From NCBI GenBank assembly GCA_032629725.1, contig JAFEVB010000002.1, forward strand, positions 2,108,001 to 2,172,000: a stretch of 64,000 nucleotides of DNA, read 5' to 3'. Under the pieces are notes generated by a model. It was not told where the DNA came from. It worked only from the letters and a program-made list of their open reading frames with translations, and did not search any database. Below, piece after piece: positions 43,032 through 54,436 of the stretch; position 1 is the stretch's first letter, and each line of letters opens with the position of its first letter. Both the position numbers and the translations under genes were made by a program. The DNA is from Gremmenia infestans (Eukaryota; Ascomycota; Leotiomycetes; Helotiales; Hamatocanthoscyphaceae).

Positions 43032-44352
43032 AGATATGAGGATATGAGACTTGCAAATTGGTTATGAAAACGGGGACTTTTACCTATGCTTTGAAGCGTT
43101 TTCGGCGTTTGGGGGAAACGGAGGGGTGGCAAAGCAAAGCAGCAAACGGTGTATTAAGATAAGCAACGGAATACCTAATTACGAGTATAAATAAGATACA
43201 TACATATATCTATATAACCTATACTTTTCCATCCTTCCCTCTCCCTGGCGTCTCCCTATCTATTACTCCATATATATATAAATACTCCCTTCCATTCTAA
43301 TTCTAATTCCCTACTCATCCCTACCTATAGGTATACCACATCACGTGTTAATTCAACCGCCAATGCAATGCCACCTTAGGCTAGGTAAATACCCTACTAT
43401 ACTATACTATACTATACTATAGATACCTTAGTAACGCTCCTTGACTATTCCTAATCTCTTACCTTCGCACAGAGTACATAAGTAGCATTTAAGGTTATAT
43501 ATAAGGATGGGAGGTGTAGTGTGGGGTATATAGTAAGTGGGGCTGGACACGTGTGAGGATATCTGTATTATATGCAGGAAGTAACGTGGGAAATTGTAAT
43601 CTTACTACTTTGTTTTTACTCTAGATAGGTAGGTAGGTATGTAAGATGTGTTTTATTCTTTTAGGATAAGGTTTACGGTTTAATCCTCTTCCATTTATTT
43701 CCTAGTAACTCCTATAGGACTTTACGGCTGTCTCTGAGAAATAAGGTACTACCGAGCCGACCCCTGTAATAATCTTTCGTGGCACAGCAATTTTTAGCGG
43801 GTACCTCGGTGGAATAAGCGCCATAGGGCAAGAGCAATTCATAGAGTGAGGGACAGTAAGCCAAAGAATAAGACTTGTTCAGAGATAAAGTAAAGCAAAA
43901 AGGGATAAAGAAGGGGGAAAATAGAGGGACATAGGAAAAGTATATTTGAAATGATTTGAAATTGCTGGACTAAGTGGGATGATTTGTTTGAAGCTAACAC
44001 CTTGTTAGAAGTGGGTTCTATATCGCGCGCGCATATTCCTTGCGTTGGGAATTTGAACTTGGGGATTTTGGGGGGGGCTTTTATAGTACCGCGCCATAGT
44101 AGAAAACCTACCGCGCGGTTACGGTTATGTTGCCCCTATAGGATAGTATGCGCGAGCTTAGCGCCTTTCTTCTATCTTTAACCCTATTTGTTTTACTAAC
44201 ATCATTAATTAGCAAGCAACATATCAGATTCTGGGGAGTTATAGTGGCGGTGCAAACAATCCAACCAACTCTATGTTTGTTATTTTTCTACTTCTTGGAC
44301 TTTCTCCCAATTCTCCTTAGACTTCTGATTTCCCTTTGTCTGTAATCTCATA
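43032..44352. other. AT-rich intergenic region with microsatellites and a MITE end
   Basis: Terminator of the lipase and promoter of the glycosyltransferase. Holds an ACTAT pentanucleotide run near 43401-43425, ATATAT stretches near 43203-43285, and a MITE-type end at 43711. No gene seen. Confidence 0.5.
43711..43734. repeat. Solo end of the CCTATAG MITE family
   Basis: CCTATAGGACTTTACGGCTG followed by TCTC closely matches the left end of the elements at 46226 and 55601. The partner end is not clear; a CCTATAGG occurs at about 44136, which would make an element of roughly 430 bp, but the internal sequence does not align well. Confidence 0.45.
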
Positions 44353-46176
44353 ATGCTTGCCTCATCGCGTCGTGTCCGGCTCTATGTATGCATCGTTTGT
44401 CTCTTTACTGTCATATCCTCATTAAATTATTACTTTGGAAACAGACTCAATTCTATTATCCATAATACAAGTTTTCAAAGGGGCCTTGCTGGGGAATCGG
44501 AACACACTGACATAATATCCGAGGTCCTGGAAGAAAGCACCACCCCTCTCTACACTTCATTGGCAACATATGACTTGAAATTCACTGAAAATCAAAAACA
44601 AAGCTTCACTCGCTATTCTGCTATACCAACAATCTCCGATCCAACGCCTCCTGCAGCTTCAGGAGTATCATCCACCACCTACAAATCGCCGACAACATCA
44701 AGCCCAAGGCAAGACACTTCCACTTTCACCTACCTTACGTCGGTAGTATCTGAACCAGCACCAACAGAAACTCCGATCGATTACTACGAGGAGACGAACC
44801 AGAAATTAGCAGTAGCTACGACCGCTGTTATCTCATACCCAATTGACTACCAAGCGGTCGTAACAGACGACGATGAATGCGAGGTTCTCTACAGTCACCA
44901 CTACCTGGAACACATCGCTACACATCACTTATCATACTGTGATAAGGGGTCACAGTCCTCACTGGAGTGCTTCCACTCTCAACAGAACCATGGTCTGTGC
45001 CTCGCAAAGGGGGTGCTTATAGATCCGACACGTTCCAAACATCATACGGCCATGCATTGCAAATTGCGAGACTTCGAGGCGGAAGCTATCGCCAACCCAA
45101 CCGCGGCTGAATCTCTGAAGGAAGTTCCAAGCCTTGACGACATGCCAGGTGGATTCCTCAACACTGGAGTAAGATTGCAATTGGAGCCCTGGGATTTGAG
45201 CACTAATGATGCCTTGAGAATTGGGAACCAGACTTGTGAACCTGGAAAGTCTGACAAGAAATGGACTCTACTAGTCCAGCGGGAAAACGGGGATAATATC
45301 TGGCATAATCTGCAGGAGTTGTGGTCAGCAATGCTCAGCCTTGACGCTTTACAGATTGCAATAGATCCTTCCACCCAGAAGCCATACCTTCAACCATCTG
45401 AGCTGGCCGACGTGCAAGTGGTGTTCTCAGAAACAGATACAGCTCAAGAAGGAGGGTTCAACTCTTGGTGGGATATGGTCACTGGCAACAAACCCATTCA
45501 TCAAAAAGACATGGAGCCGACTTGTCTCGATAAGGTTATACTACCCCTCGCCGGAGGACACTCTCCCTTTTGGAACTGGCAGTGGGACATGGGCAAAGAT
45601 TGTCACAACAGGTTTCTTCTAGACGCACTTCTGAAACGAGTCTATCGATATCTCGATATCACACCAAGAAAGCACTCAGGCGAAGAAGCTACCGTTGTGA
45701 CAATTTCAGATCGGACCAACACGAGAAAAATCAGAAATCTTGACGTCCTCGTCGCCGGTGCACAGGAAAGATGGCCCGACGTGACTTTCCAATTGGTCGA
45801 CCTCAGCGGGATGCCTCCAAAGGAACAGGTTCTCCTGGCTAGGAACACCGATGTCTGGGTGAGTGTGACGGGAGCTGCAATGACACATCTGCTATGGCTC
45901 CCGGAAGAATCGAGCGTGGCGGAGATACAACCCCCCAACAAGAGGATGCCCGATGCCAGACCCTATGTAGGATTTCGCAACCTATCGAAGATGCGAAACT
46001 TGCATTACTTCACGGCACACCCAGAAAAAAGACCCGAAGAGGAAGGTGATTGGCAGATGGGGAAATGGCTTGATGTAAAGCCTGAGGTGTTTAATGCCTT
46101 GGTTGATGCTGCTCTTTATGCCCAGCTCCATAGGGGAGCGCAAAGTTTGGGAGAGGTGTTACCTGTTGGTTTATGA
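44353..46176 (+). CDS. Type II membrane glycosyltransferase, GT61 (DUF563) family
   Basis: Single exon, 607 aa. A short basic N-terminus (MLASSRRVRLY) precedes one membrane helix (about residues 9-28, VCIVCLFTVISSLNYYFGN), so the protein is probably Golgi-anchored with a luminal catalytic domain. A Ser/Thr/Pro-rich stem follows (residues ~60-150). The C-terminal third holds the family signature LLARNTDVWVSVTGAAMTHL and PEESSVAEIQPPNK, typical of GT61 enzymes, which transfer xylose or GlcNAc in plants and animals. Cys-rich HHYLEHIATHHLSYCD and LECFHSQQNHGLCLAKG also fit. In fungi the sugar and acceptor are mostly unknown; cell-wall or glycoprotein decoration is inference. Confidence 0.85.
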   Translation: MLASSRRVRLYVCIVCLFTVISSLNYYFGNRLNSIIHNTSFQRGLAGESEHTDIISEVLEESTTPLYTSLATYDLKFTENQKQSFTRYSAIPTISDPTPPAASGVSSTTYKSPTTSSPRQDTSTFTYLTSVVSEPAPTETPIDYYEETNQKLAVATTAVISYPIDYQAVVTDDDECEVLYSHHYLEHIATHHLSYCDKGSQSSLECFHSQQNHGLCLAKGVLIDPTRSKHHTAMHCKLRDFEAEAIANPTAAESLKEVPSLDDMPGGFLNTGVRLQLEPWDLSTNDALRIGNQTCEPGKSDKKWTLLVQRENGDNIWHNLQELWSAMLSLDALQIAIDPSTQKPYLQPSELADVQVVFSETDTAQEGGFNSWWDMVTGNKPIHQKDMEPTCLDKVILPLAGGHSPFWNWQWDMGKDCHNRFLLDALLKRVYRYLDITPRKHSGEEATVVTISDRTNTRKIRNLDVLVAGAQERWPDVTFQLVDLSGMPPKEQVLLARNTDVWVSVTGAAMTHLLWLPEESSVAEIQPPNKRMPDARPYVGFRNLSKMRNLHYFTAHPEKRPEEEGDWQMGKWLDVKPEVFNALVDAALYAQLHRGAQSLGEVLPVGL

Positions 46177-46225
46177 TGTCTTGAGATACCCAAATATGAA
46201 TTAATTCTGATCTTCCCTCTTAACT

Positions 46226-46410
46226 CATATAATGTTTTACGGCTGTCTCTATAATCAACCGCTGCTACTTGAAGAAGCCTCGCGGTAAATAGGAAAGGCG
46301 GCACCAATTTATAATGTGCCAGCCGCATAGGACATTAACATTTAACCATAGTGAATGCCGCTTTTGTCTATCTGCCATAGCTGCATGAGACTCTTCCAAG
46401 ATACGGTGCA
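46226..46410. repeat. MITE, diverged near-complete copy
   Basis: Starts CATATAATGTTTTACGGC, two mismatches from the end of the 55.6-kb element. The internal core (reverse complement of GGCACATTATAAATTGGTGCC at 46300-46320) lies 94 nt from this end, as in the complete copy (93 nt). Beyond the core, CATTTAACCATAGTGAATGC and GCCGCTTTTGTCTATC still align. The far end is approximate and merges into the GCTAGC repeat block. Confidence 0.6.
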
Positions 46411-46652
46411 CTACGCTAGCATGTTCTAGCGGCGCATGTCAAAGTACATTGCGCAAGGCTAGCATTTCCTAGCGCTACACCACCTAGTATGCGGGCGCCA
46501 CTAACAATTGCTAGCTATCTTTTTACTATACTGTGCACTACACTAGCATGCTCTAGCGGCGTAACACTTAGTATGGAAACGCCACTAATAATTGCTAGCC
46601 ACCCTTCTAATGTACTGTACACCACACTAGCATATGCTAGCGGCGCACCACT
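46406..46652. repeat. Tandem palindromic GCTAGC/CTAGC repeats
   Basis: Four imperfect copies of a core like CACTAGCATGCTCTAGCGGC begin near 46411, 46456, 46541 and 46625; each core is itself an inverted repeat (CTAGCAT...CTAGCG). Two copies sit in ~84-bp direct repeats that also carry GCCACTAAxAATTGCTAGC. The open frame 46489-46770 through this block is periodic because of the repeat and is not taken as a gene. Confidence 0.75.
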
Positions 46653-47189
46653 TACTCGTTATAATTGCACTGTACCTGCGCCGCTAGCCTATCGCCCTGC
46701 CTTCACACTTCACCTCTATGCCATTTGGAATCTAATGATTTCACTCTTTATAATTTTATCCTATAAATAATCCTAAAGACAATTAATCGCAAAGGCAAGG
46801 CAAGTGCGTGCATCTAATTATGATTCAAGTTGTTCAGTGGCATAAGAGACCACTAAAAGTCGTGAAAATGCATTCAACACGATGCAATGATTGTGACCTA
46901 GATTGTTAATCTTTGTAAGCGCGAAAATGACGGGTTGATATTCACTTTACTCATGCCTTTATATAATTTCAAGTTTTCCTCCTCTTTTTTCAACACCCCT
47001 CTGATTCCAAGGCGTTGTGGAGGTAGGCACGAGAATATGGAGTAAGGTAGAAGAGAACAACCGGTTGAGGACAGCGCTCTGCAACGGAACCGAACCCTTA
47101 CCTCTCACGGACTCCCGGATCGCAGTGCTGCTTTTATAGTATTTTAGACAACTAGCTTTATCTGCTAATCCTCGAGAAGGCTTTCTTTC
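46653..47189. other. Intergenic, no gene seen
   Basis: Follows the repeat block and precedes the 3' end of the serine hydrolase gene. No supported gene or RNA. Confidence 0.5.
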
Positions 47190-48648
47190 TCACTGACTGT
47201 TGGCCTCTGCGTATACGAAGTCCTCGAATGCTCTATACAGCTCAATGCATTTATCATCTCCAGTAGGAAGGATCTGCGTTCCAAAGACACCACTGATGCC
47301 TGCAACCCTGTCGACCCACCAGTAAACATTAGGCAACCCCGCCCAAGTCATGGTCCCCTTTCTCCGTCTGCCAGGAACATCTTCCAAAACAATAGCCCCG
47401 CCAAGAGAATGGTTTGCATCGACCCCAACTCCCATACCAGCCATGATGTTGTTCATTTCCTTGATAGACAGGAATTCCTTGAACTTAGCCAAAGCAGCAT
47501 CCTTCAGTTGCGGACGGAACAACTCGTCAAGCATCTCGGAAGCTAGCAGTTTCCCGTCATCTACGGCAAGACTTTTCAGAATCTTGCTATAGTCAAGCAA
47601 GCTGCCATACCCTCCGCCACCCCCAGAAGCATCCTCTAGGCTGTCACCCATATTCATAAGTGGGACATAAGTCAGGGATGCGGATGAATCTATTGCTGTG
47701 CCGAATACCGGATGGATATCACCTGTTCGCATGCTCAAATCGACTTGGCGAGCAAGCACATCCGGACTGGAGTCGAGGTCAAGAGCTAGGTTCCGGATGC
47801 CCAAGGGCTGAAAAACATGTTTTTCCATATATGCGTTGAGTGTCATGGAGTTTGCTCTGGCGACCATTACACCCGCGAAGTCGTATCCAGCTATACACTG
47901 TCAATTGCTTTCCAAAAATGCTAAACATGAATCATACTAGAGTAAATGTAACTGGAGCCCGGTTCGAAGAGTAGGGGTACATGGAAGAACTCGACTACCG
48001 GTAGCTTCTTGGCTGGCAGTTGAATGCCTGTGGATTGTCGCCACTGCTGGAGCAGCGGGTTGAACATTTCATATGCTAATCCGGAAGTATGGGTAAGGAG
48101 GTGACTAACAAACCAGAATTAGTCAAGTCCTACCGAGGGATCGTATCTCAGATTCTCAATTTTCTCCACAGCGACATTCAAGAATGGTGCTTAGTCAAAA
48201 GGTAGACAAGAGCAACACACCGCAACGTGATCTTATTCACAGCCTTAACTATAATTGGTTTCCCCTTATCATCAAACCCGGTCAAAATCTCCGGGTCCTT
48301 CAATTCAGGAAGCCAGTGAGTAACGTCTTCATCAAGATTCAATTGGCCTCGCTCAACACATTGCAAAGCCGAGATAGCTGTTAATAACTTTGTGGCTGAT
48401 GCGAGGTAGAACGTTGAGTCTAATGTCAGAGATTTATGCGTTACTCCTTGCTTTAGTGAGCTGACTCCGAAAGCTTCTGCGTACTGAAAGGTCTCTGGTT
48501 TAAATTTTAGTATGGATGGAGTCAAATACGCTAGGAAAATTGAATAGATCACTTTACCTCCTGCATTGGCAACGGCGACTACTCCTGGAATCTCGAGTGA
48601 TTTACAAGCTTCACTAAACCGGGAATTTATTGCATTTGCGGTAGACAT
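47190..48648 (-). CDS. Beta-lactamase-like serine hydrolase (class C / LovD-type esterase family)
   Basis: Exons 48648-48558, 48494-48221, 48104-47938 and 47890-47190 (410 aa); introns 63, 116 and 47 nt, all closing in frame. The catalytic Ser-x-x-Lys is Ser64-Ala-Thr-Lys67 in FYLASATKLLTAISAL. Next come HLLTHTSGLAYEM and FEPGSSYIYSTGYDFAGVMV, where the Tyr of the YS(T/N) motif falls, then the conserved YMEKHVFQPLGI. The C-terminal part has GGYGSLLDYSKILKSL and GTMTWAGLPNVYWWVD. There is no signal peptide, so it is cytosolic. Fungal relatives act as esterases or as acyltransferases in polyketide pathways; activity here is open. It diverges from a Zn2Cys6 regulator 398 bp away, a frequent target-regulator layout. 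Confidence 0.88.
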
Positions 48649-49046
48649 GGTGACATGGGTAGGCGGATGTAACTCGTTTGTTTGTAATTCAAGGGTACCT
48701 GAGTTTTAGACCGAATTATGAATGGGAAATATGGAGATCAAGTAAGTATATATACTACTGTAGAAGAAATGATTGCTAATAGTTGCTTATATAGCACTAT
48801 GTCAAGGGCCTTATGCGGGGGCGGGATGAGAGCGAACATCAAAAGATCGTTTTGTCTAAGCGAGCTGAGAAAGGGGTTCCACGCTAGCCTGTTTCAGGGA
48901 TTTTGCACGAGGCTAACTTGATGCATGCTTACGAATCCTCGATGTTATCAAACCATCCACCCCTTCCCAAATCAACGCTTAGAAATGAAATGTATCTCAT
49001 TCTTCAGTTTTGTCCAGCAGCTCCCGATGATTGATTCAGTTACACA
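48649..49046. promoter_or_regulatory. Bidirectional promoter of serine hydrolase and Zn2Cys6 regulator
   Basis: 398 bp between two divergent start codons. Such a shared promoter would allow co-regulation. No clear inverted CGG binding pair stands out by eye. Confidence 0.45.
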
Positions 49047-50733
49047 ATGGGTGCTCGCAGTAAAGGCTGCCGGACTTGCAAATCCCGCCGTGTCCGGTGT
49101 GACGAGACGCAGCCAAAATGTACCCGCTGCATCAGTAGTGGCGTAGCTTGCCAGGGCTACGAGCCAAGATTCACGTTCGTGGACGAAAATTCGAGGATTG
49201 AGCGTTCGCAGCGCGTGGCACGTGTTCAGCAAGAGGAACTGCGTTCCCAGGACGAATCACGGCCTTTAGTTTACCACTCGGCTCGTATGCCAGGGAGCAA
49301 GAGATTTGCAACCAATCCTGTCCCAATGCAAATGCCGCTCATAGGGTTTTCGGAGCACATTTCAACGTCATTTCTCATTAGCAAGATCTTTGCCGGCAGA
49401 GCACGTTACGATGCCACTTTCTCCGGGATTTGCGGCTTGCCAGATACATGGTGGATTCACAAGGCGGCGAAGCAATCACCGAAGTCACTGCAAGCACTTG
49501 CCTCGATGTTCTTCGGTAGATACAACGCGCTGCCAGAGATGTGTTGGAAAGCCATCCGGCTATACGGGGAATCTATTGCGGAACTAAGAGCCGAATTAGC
49601 AGAGGAAAGAAGCAAACAACACTTTCGGATGTTGGCTTCCATGACCGCGCTATGCATGTACGAGGTATTTTTTTAGAGATCACTGCCACGTATAAGAATC
49701 CTGTTGATAAGTATAGTTGATCAGCCAACGTATGGGACTTGGGTGGAAAATGCATGTGGATGGACTCAGCCGCTTGATTGAGATACGGGGTCCGAGTCGA
49801 TACAAGCACTTCCCAGAAAGAAGCATGTTTTTGGAGCACCGATGCATACTCGTAGTCTTATCTTTCACCTCTTGATTGATACGCTGGCTGATCAAGATAC
49901 GGCAGGTTTCAAAGGCAATCATAGCTCGAGAAAAGACTTTCCTAAGTCAACCTGTGAGACTTACTTTCCGTTCACGTGCCGTCCTAACAACAATGTAGAA
50001 GTGGAAGACAGTTCCGTGGGAAGATGACCCGCAATCCAAAATGCCTGCAGACTATCTCATAGATATTCTCTGTGATACGGCTGGGATCTTGGCAGATCTG
50101 CTACAGCACGGCCCCGCTGGCTCATCTGAATGTTCCGATCTCAGACCAGAGATTAAGGGCCTGCTCGATCATCTGGATGAATGGTGGCGGGAATGGAGCA
50201 GCACTCACTCTCAATCCTGCCAAGCGGTTTCCCCAGACCCATCAATTACCATAACCAAAGATTCAGCAGGCCTGATATTCCCTACTCTGCTTTGGTATGA
50301 CAGCATATGGACCGCACAGACAGTCTGTCTCTACGATACAGCACGAATAATACTTCTCACCATGGGGGAAATTCTTTCAAGAGGCCTCAATGTACCTTTG
50401 GAAGTGCCAATATTAACGGAGCCCAATGACACGCCCCTGCTGGGCATATCATCTGATATCACAGGTCTGGCATACGAGATCATTCGGTCCCTCGAATACT
50501 GTCATCAAGAATCCTGGCGTTTCATTGGTACTTTCTGCGTGATTCTTCCACAGGATGTGGCATATTCGTGTCTGCGTCCGGAATCCAGGGAGAAGAAGTT
50601 CCTTACAAGACAAGGTAGTCAATTCTTTGACGGAAATATCAGTGGTTTGATTGGGGGGATGAAAGGGAAGCCGCCAAGTGATTGTGGACTTCCCATACCA
50701 TGGAAAGAAGCTGCTTCTGCATGTGTTCATTAA
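49047..50733 (+). CDS. Zn2Cys6 fungal transcription factor
   Basis: Exons 49047-49664, 49717-49851, 49906-49953 and 49999-50733 (511 aa); introns 52, 54 and 45 nt, all closing in frame. The N-terminal binuclear cluster has Cys8, 11, 18, 25, 28 and 35 (GCRTCKSRRVRC, KCTRC, GVAC). The middle, joined over three introns, reads MLASMTALCMYE | LISQRMGLGWKMHVDGL, RLIEIRGPSRYKHFPERSMF and IIAREKTFL, the usual order of a fungal-specific regulator domain. The product is a nuclear DNA-binding regulator. Its nearest candidate targets are the divergent serine hydrolase gene and the MDR reductase gene 375 bp downstream. Exons 2 and 3 are short and easily missed, which would make the gene look broken. Confidence 0.9.
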
Positions 50734-51107
50734 GTTCATGGCGGATTGATGTGTGCAGTAGTTGCTCGTGCATGTACCCTGCATTGGGAATAGTCTACTT
50801 TTCCTTCGCTAAAACAGGGGCAAGTCAAGGGCATAGCTGAGTATGGAAGGAGCTTATACAGTCTTCCGTGCTTTCATGATTGGGACGGATTATAAAGCGG
50901 TACCCTTTAGTGTCCACTTTCATCTCATTGTTCCAGCATGTTCAAACATCACAAACAAGTCCCTGGACTGGTGATTTCAAAGCAGTCCCCAAGACAAGAA
51001 TTCTCTCCAGCCCATCTCACCGTCAAACTTGTATATAAACGACTTATCTTTCAACTTTCATTCTCGTCTCCATCCCAATATCTATTCCCATCCGTCATCG
51101 GCAAAAA
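50734..51107. promoter_or_regulatory. Promoter and leader of the MDR reductase
   Basis: A TATATAA box at 51032-51038 lies 70 bp before the ATG at 51108, with a C/T-rich leader after it. Confidence 0.5.
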
Positions 51108-52271
51108 ATGTCCCAAGCATATCAAATCCACGTCCTCGACCCCTCTCACTCCCACACCTCCCACACCTTCCCCACCCTCCTCAACAACCTCTCCCTCGCC
51201 ACCCTCCCGATCCCAGTCCCAGGACAAGGCGAAGTCCTCGTCCGTATCCGTGCCGCAGCACTCAACTACCGCGACATCCTCGTCGTCGCCGACTCACCCC
51301 TCTACACAGCGCGCACCTCTGCCGGCCTAACACCCTGCGCTGACGGCGCCGGAACCATCGAGGCCGTTGGTCCCAATAGCAGTTGGTCTGACAGCATTGG
51401 TGAGGGGGTATTGCTGATCAATAACATTGATTGGATCGATGGTGATGTAGAAGTGTATAAAGTTCATCACACGTTAGGATGTGGCGGGGTACATGGTACA
51501 TTGAGGCAATATGCTGTAGTGGGCGATGAGTTTGTGATTCGGAAACCGAAGAATCTGGTATTTGAAGAAGCGGCTGCAATGGTGAGTGCTGGGGGGACGG
51601 CGATGAATGCGTTGTTGGCGGGGGGTGTTGGACCGGGGAAGACGGTACTGACCCAAGGCACGGGCGGGGTTAGCTGCTCTGCCATATTGGTTAGTACTGT
51701 TGCTGTTGCTCTGGTGGGACATTGTACTCAAATTAATCGAGGTAGTATGCTGCTGCTATGGGTGCCAGAGTCATTGCGACTTCGTCCGCAAATGAGAAGC
51801 TTGAGACTGCCAAAAAGCTCGGTGCATCGGAAGTCATCAACTACAAGACGACCCCCGAATGGTCAATCGAGGCACTGGCATTGACCGACCAAAGAGGTGT
51901 TGATGTTGTGATTGATGTAGCTGGAGCGCAAACGGTCGAACAATCGCTAAGAGCAACCAGACAGGGCGGTACAGTAGTTATGATTGGCTTTCTCACCGAG
52001 TCCAAACCATCTGATCTAGTACCACTCCTCTTATTTGGTGCCAAAACTTGTAAGTCCTGCTTCATGCTGGGTAGCTCGGACTGAGGCTGAAATCATTGCA
52101 GTGAAGGGAATATTGGGGAACAGCAAAGTTATGTTGGAACAAGCCGTCGCTCTGACAGAAGAACATGACTTGCACCCAGAGATCAATGTCTTTGCATGGG
52201 CAGACGCCAAAAAAGCTTTCGAGGCTCTAAGAGCCCAAGATTGTGTGGGAAAGATTGTTATTCTGGTGTGA
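51108..52271 (+). CDS. Zinc-free MDR oxidoreductase (quinone reductase/alcohol dehydrogenase-like)
   Basis: Exons 51108-51689, 51746-52049 and 52102-52271 (351 aa); introns 56 nt (GTTAGT...GGTAG) and 52 nt (GTAAGT...TTGCAG). The GroES-like half has VPGQGEVLVRIRAAALNYRD and LTPCADGAGTIEAVG. The NAD(P)H-binding Rossmann half has KTVLTQGTGGVS, then YAAAMGARVIATSSANEKLE, KKLGASEVINY, VDVVIDVAGA and GGTVVMIGF. The structural-zinc Cys cluster of classical alcohol dehydrogenases is absent, which points to the quinone-reductase branch. The C-terminus (HPEINVFAWADAKKAFEALR) is typical. Reaction: NAD(P)H-dependent reduction of a carbonyl or quinone; substrate unknown. It may belong with the neighbouring regulator and hydrolase; this is inference. 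Confidence 0.9.
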
Positions 52272-53218
52272 ATCAATTACTCGACGTAGCTGAAATCCTA
52301 AAACATACCTGGATTATGGATATTTGAAGTGAAGGAAATATGGATACTAGAATCTTCACTTGCGTGATTATGTTACGAACGGTTTCATAGTCCCACTTGT
52401 GTCAGCGGAGAAGTTCCGGACGAATCGTCGATCTCCTGGCCTTCGACTTATAAAACTATTGGGCAATATTTTTGTCCATGATGCAAAAATGTGCTTCCAG
52501 CATTATCGAGAGACTCTTCGTACATTTGCTAGATCATATGTTAGACCCGCATTATGTGAACTATCATAGACATAGACTTCGAAGTGTATACGTGTGTGTG
52601 TGTATATAATTGGACTGCTCCTGAGGCATGGGCACCCCCTTATGGCTAGCGCATGGGCTAGGCGGGAAAAATCATCCGAAAAGCACTTATGGAGTAAACG
52701 CCGCTGCCACAAATCCTTGACCAGAGAAAGATCCAAACGTCTAGATCTGTAGACGTGGAACTCGGGCCGCCATTGTGGGGTTGTTTGTACCTGGAAGGAG
52801 TGGAGATGAATGACTAATTGCCAACAGTAGCAAATAATATCTAATAGAAGATGTACTCGGCAAGGCTGTCTTTGCCAATCAAAGCAAGATGGCAAAAAAT
52901 CTCAACAAACACTGAAAATCTAGACAATCTGGTATGTAGGTACCTATTCACCAACGGATACCTTGATATAGACTCAAAGGCTAAAGGTAGCAGGAATTAC
53001 TGGGTTGCGACGTATATTCTCTTACAAAATAACCAATAATTAGTAACTATCTTGACAAGATCCTCCCATGTTCGAATTAAATGACAACTAAAGAAGTGGC
53101 CACCGATGTGAGTATATTAAAAGACCTGGTATCCCGAACTCCTCCACAGCTCCATAAATTGCAATTTGTCCTTCACTCCTTTTAGATCATGACTCATTCC
53201 CATTACCAACCTCCCTGT
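52272..53218. other. Intergenic, no gene seen
   Basis: 3' sides of two convergent genes. Short GTGTGTGTGTAT near 52593. No supported gene. Confidence 0.5.
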
Positions 53219-53880
53219 TCACATAAACATCTTCGCCAAGCTCATCGCACCTCCAAGCCCACCAAGTCCTCCCATGGCACTCCCAATGCCACCCATGCCA
53301 CCAAGAGGACCTTCGCTTCTATAGCTACTTCTCTCGAATTGCGTTCCCCCCTCTCGTCCGCGCCCAATGCCTGCCCCACCACCAAACATCTTCTCCAGCC
53401 CACCAGGGAGTCGGATCCCAAATCTGCCCAGCAGCCCGCTCAGAGCGCCCCCCGTGACGAGTGGCATGATAACCAAGACGAAGACCTTTATGGGATTGCG
53501 TTTCATGTAGTAGAGCAAGTCGCGCAAGAGGCGGCGCAACCGCGAGTAGACACGCTTGATGAATCCGCCGCGGGGTGAACGTTTGTAATAAGAGGATGAT
53601 CGATGGCCGCCGCTGCCGCCGAATCCTATAATCATATTAGTACAACTTCTAACTCGAGAGAAGAGAAGGGGGTTGTGGTACCAAAGAAAGAAGAGCGTGA
53701 AGAGTTCCGTTTTGGATCTCCACCGAAAAAGGACGAGCGAGAGGAATTGTGTTTGTGGTCCCCGCTCCCAAAGATCGAGCCAGAAGACTGATGTCTGCTA
53801 CTGCTATTGTGATGCGAATTGTGTTTGTCGTGGTGGTGGCGGGAGCCTCCAATTTCTGATCCGCCGTCAAACCAACCCAT
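53219..53880 (-). CDS. Small glycine/serine/histidine-rich membrane protein of unknown function
   Basis: Exons 53880-53682 and 53625-53219 (201 aa); the 56-nt intron has donor GTACCA, a TACTAAT branch point and a TTATAG acceptor. The frame then joins FFG to FGGSGGHRSSSYYKR. The head is His/Ser/Asn-rich with the repeated RNSSRSSFFG/KHNSSRSSFFG motif. A basic helix (RVYSRLRRLLRDLLYYMKRN) leads into one membrane segment (PIKVFVLVIMPLVTGGALSG). The tail is Gly/Met-rich (GPLGGMGGIGSAMGGLGG). The central segment looks conserved in filamentous ascomycetes, but no function is known to me. Orientation is probably single-pass; the organelle is unknown. Confidence 0.75.
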
Positions 53881-54436
53881 CTTTCAGGAGCTCTTAGCTA
53901 TCGATATCGGCCTTTCTGGAGGGATTGATCGTCAGAATTGGGATTGTGAGGTTGGCTCAGACCAGATCTACAAACTGAGGGGAATGAGTAATAAGTAGAT
54001 GCTGAGTGAAGAAGAGGGGCAGAGTGGAGCTATGAGTGAAAAGTTGATGTCTTCTTGAGCTGTCTTGCAGGTTGATGGTAAGCTATGAGCTTCACCGCTC
54101 ATAATTGGAGGGGCTGGTGGAGAGCGCTAGATCTGGACCCCTGGTTATAGCAGCAGGGTTATGGCACGTGAAAGTCACATGCCCTGGGGTCTAGAATGTT
54201 CAGCGCTAGTCTATTTAAGATCTAGCCTAGCTGTCAGGCCCACGGCTGCCAAGATGAAGCCACAGTTGGACCGCCACGGTGACGTCGCAGTCGCATCAGA
54301 ACAAGACCCCCCAAGTTATTATCACAAAGCAGCTTTACTCTCCTTCTACCTAGATACCCTAAACTCTTATTTGATTTCCTGCTGCGAATATATCTTCAAT
54401 TCCACAACTGCAGGTCAAAGAAATAAACCCGCAATC
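53881..54436. promoter_or_regulatory. Divergent promoter region
   Basis: Between the membrane protein gene (minus) and the J-domain gene (plus). CACGTG near 54166. No gene seen. Confidence 0.4.

Noticed and set aside
46489..46770. 93-aa open frame on the plus strand with periodic sequence
   Set aside because: Its periodicity comes from the underlying DNA tandem repeat; no family resemblance or conserved composition.
49657..50040. Zn2Cys6 regulator read as two genes or as a pseudogene
   Set aside because: Three short introns with good donors and acceptors close the frame exactly and restore family sequence.
52503..52895. 130-aa minus-strand frame after the MDR gene
   Set aside because: No ATG-supported conserved segment and no recognisable family; AT-rich intergenic context.
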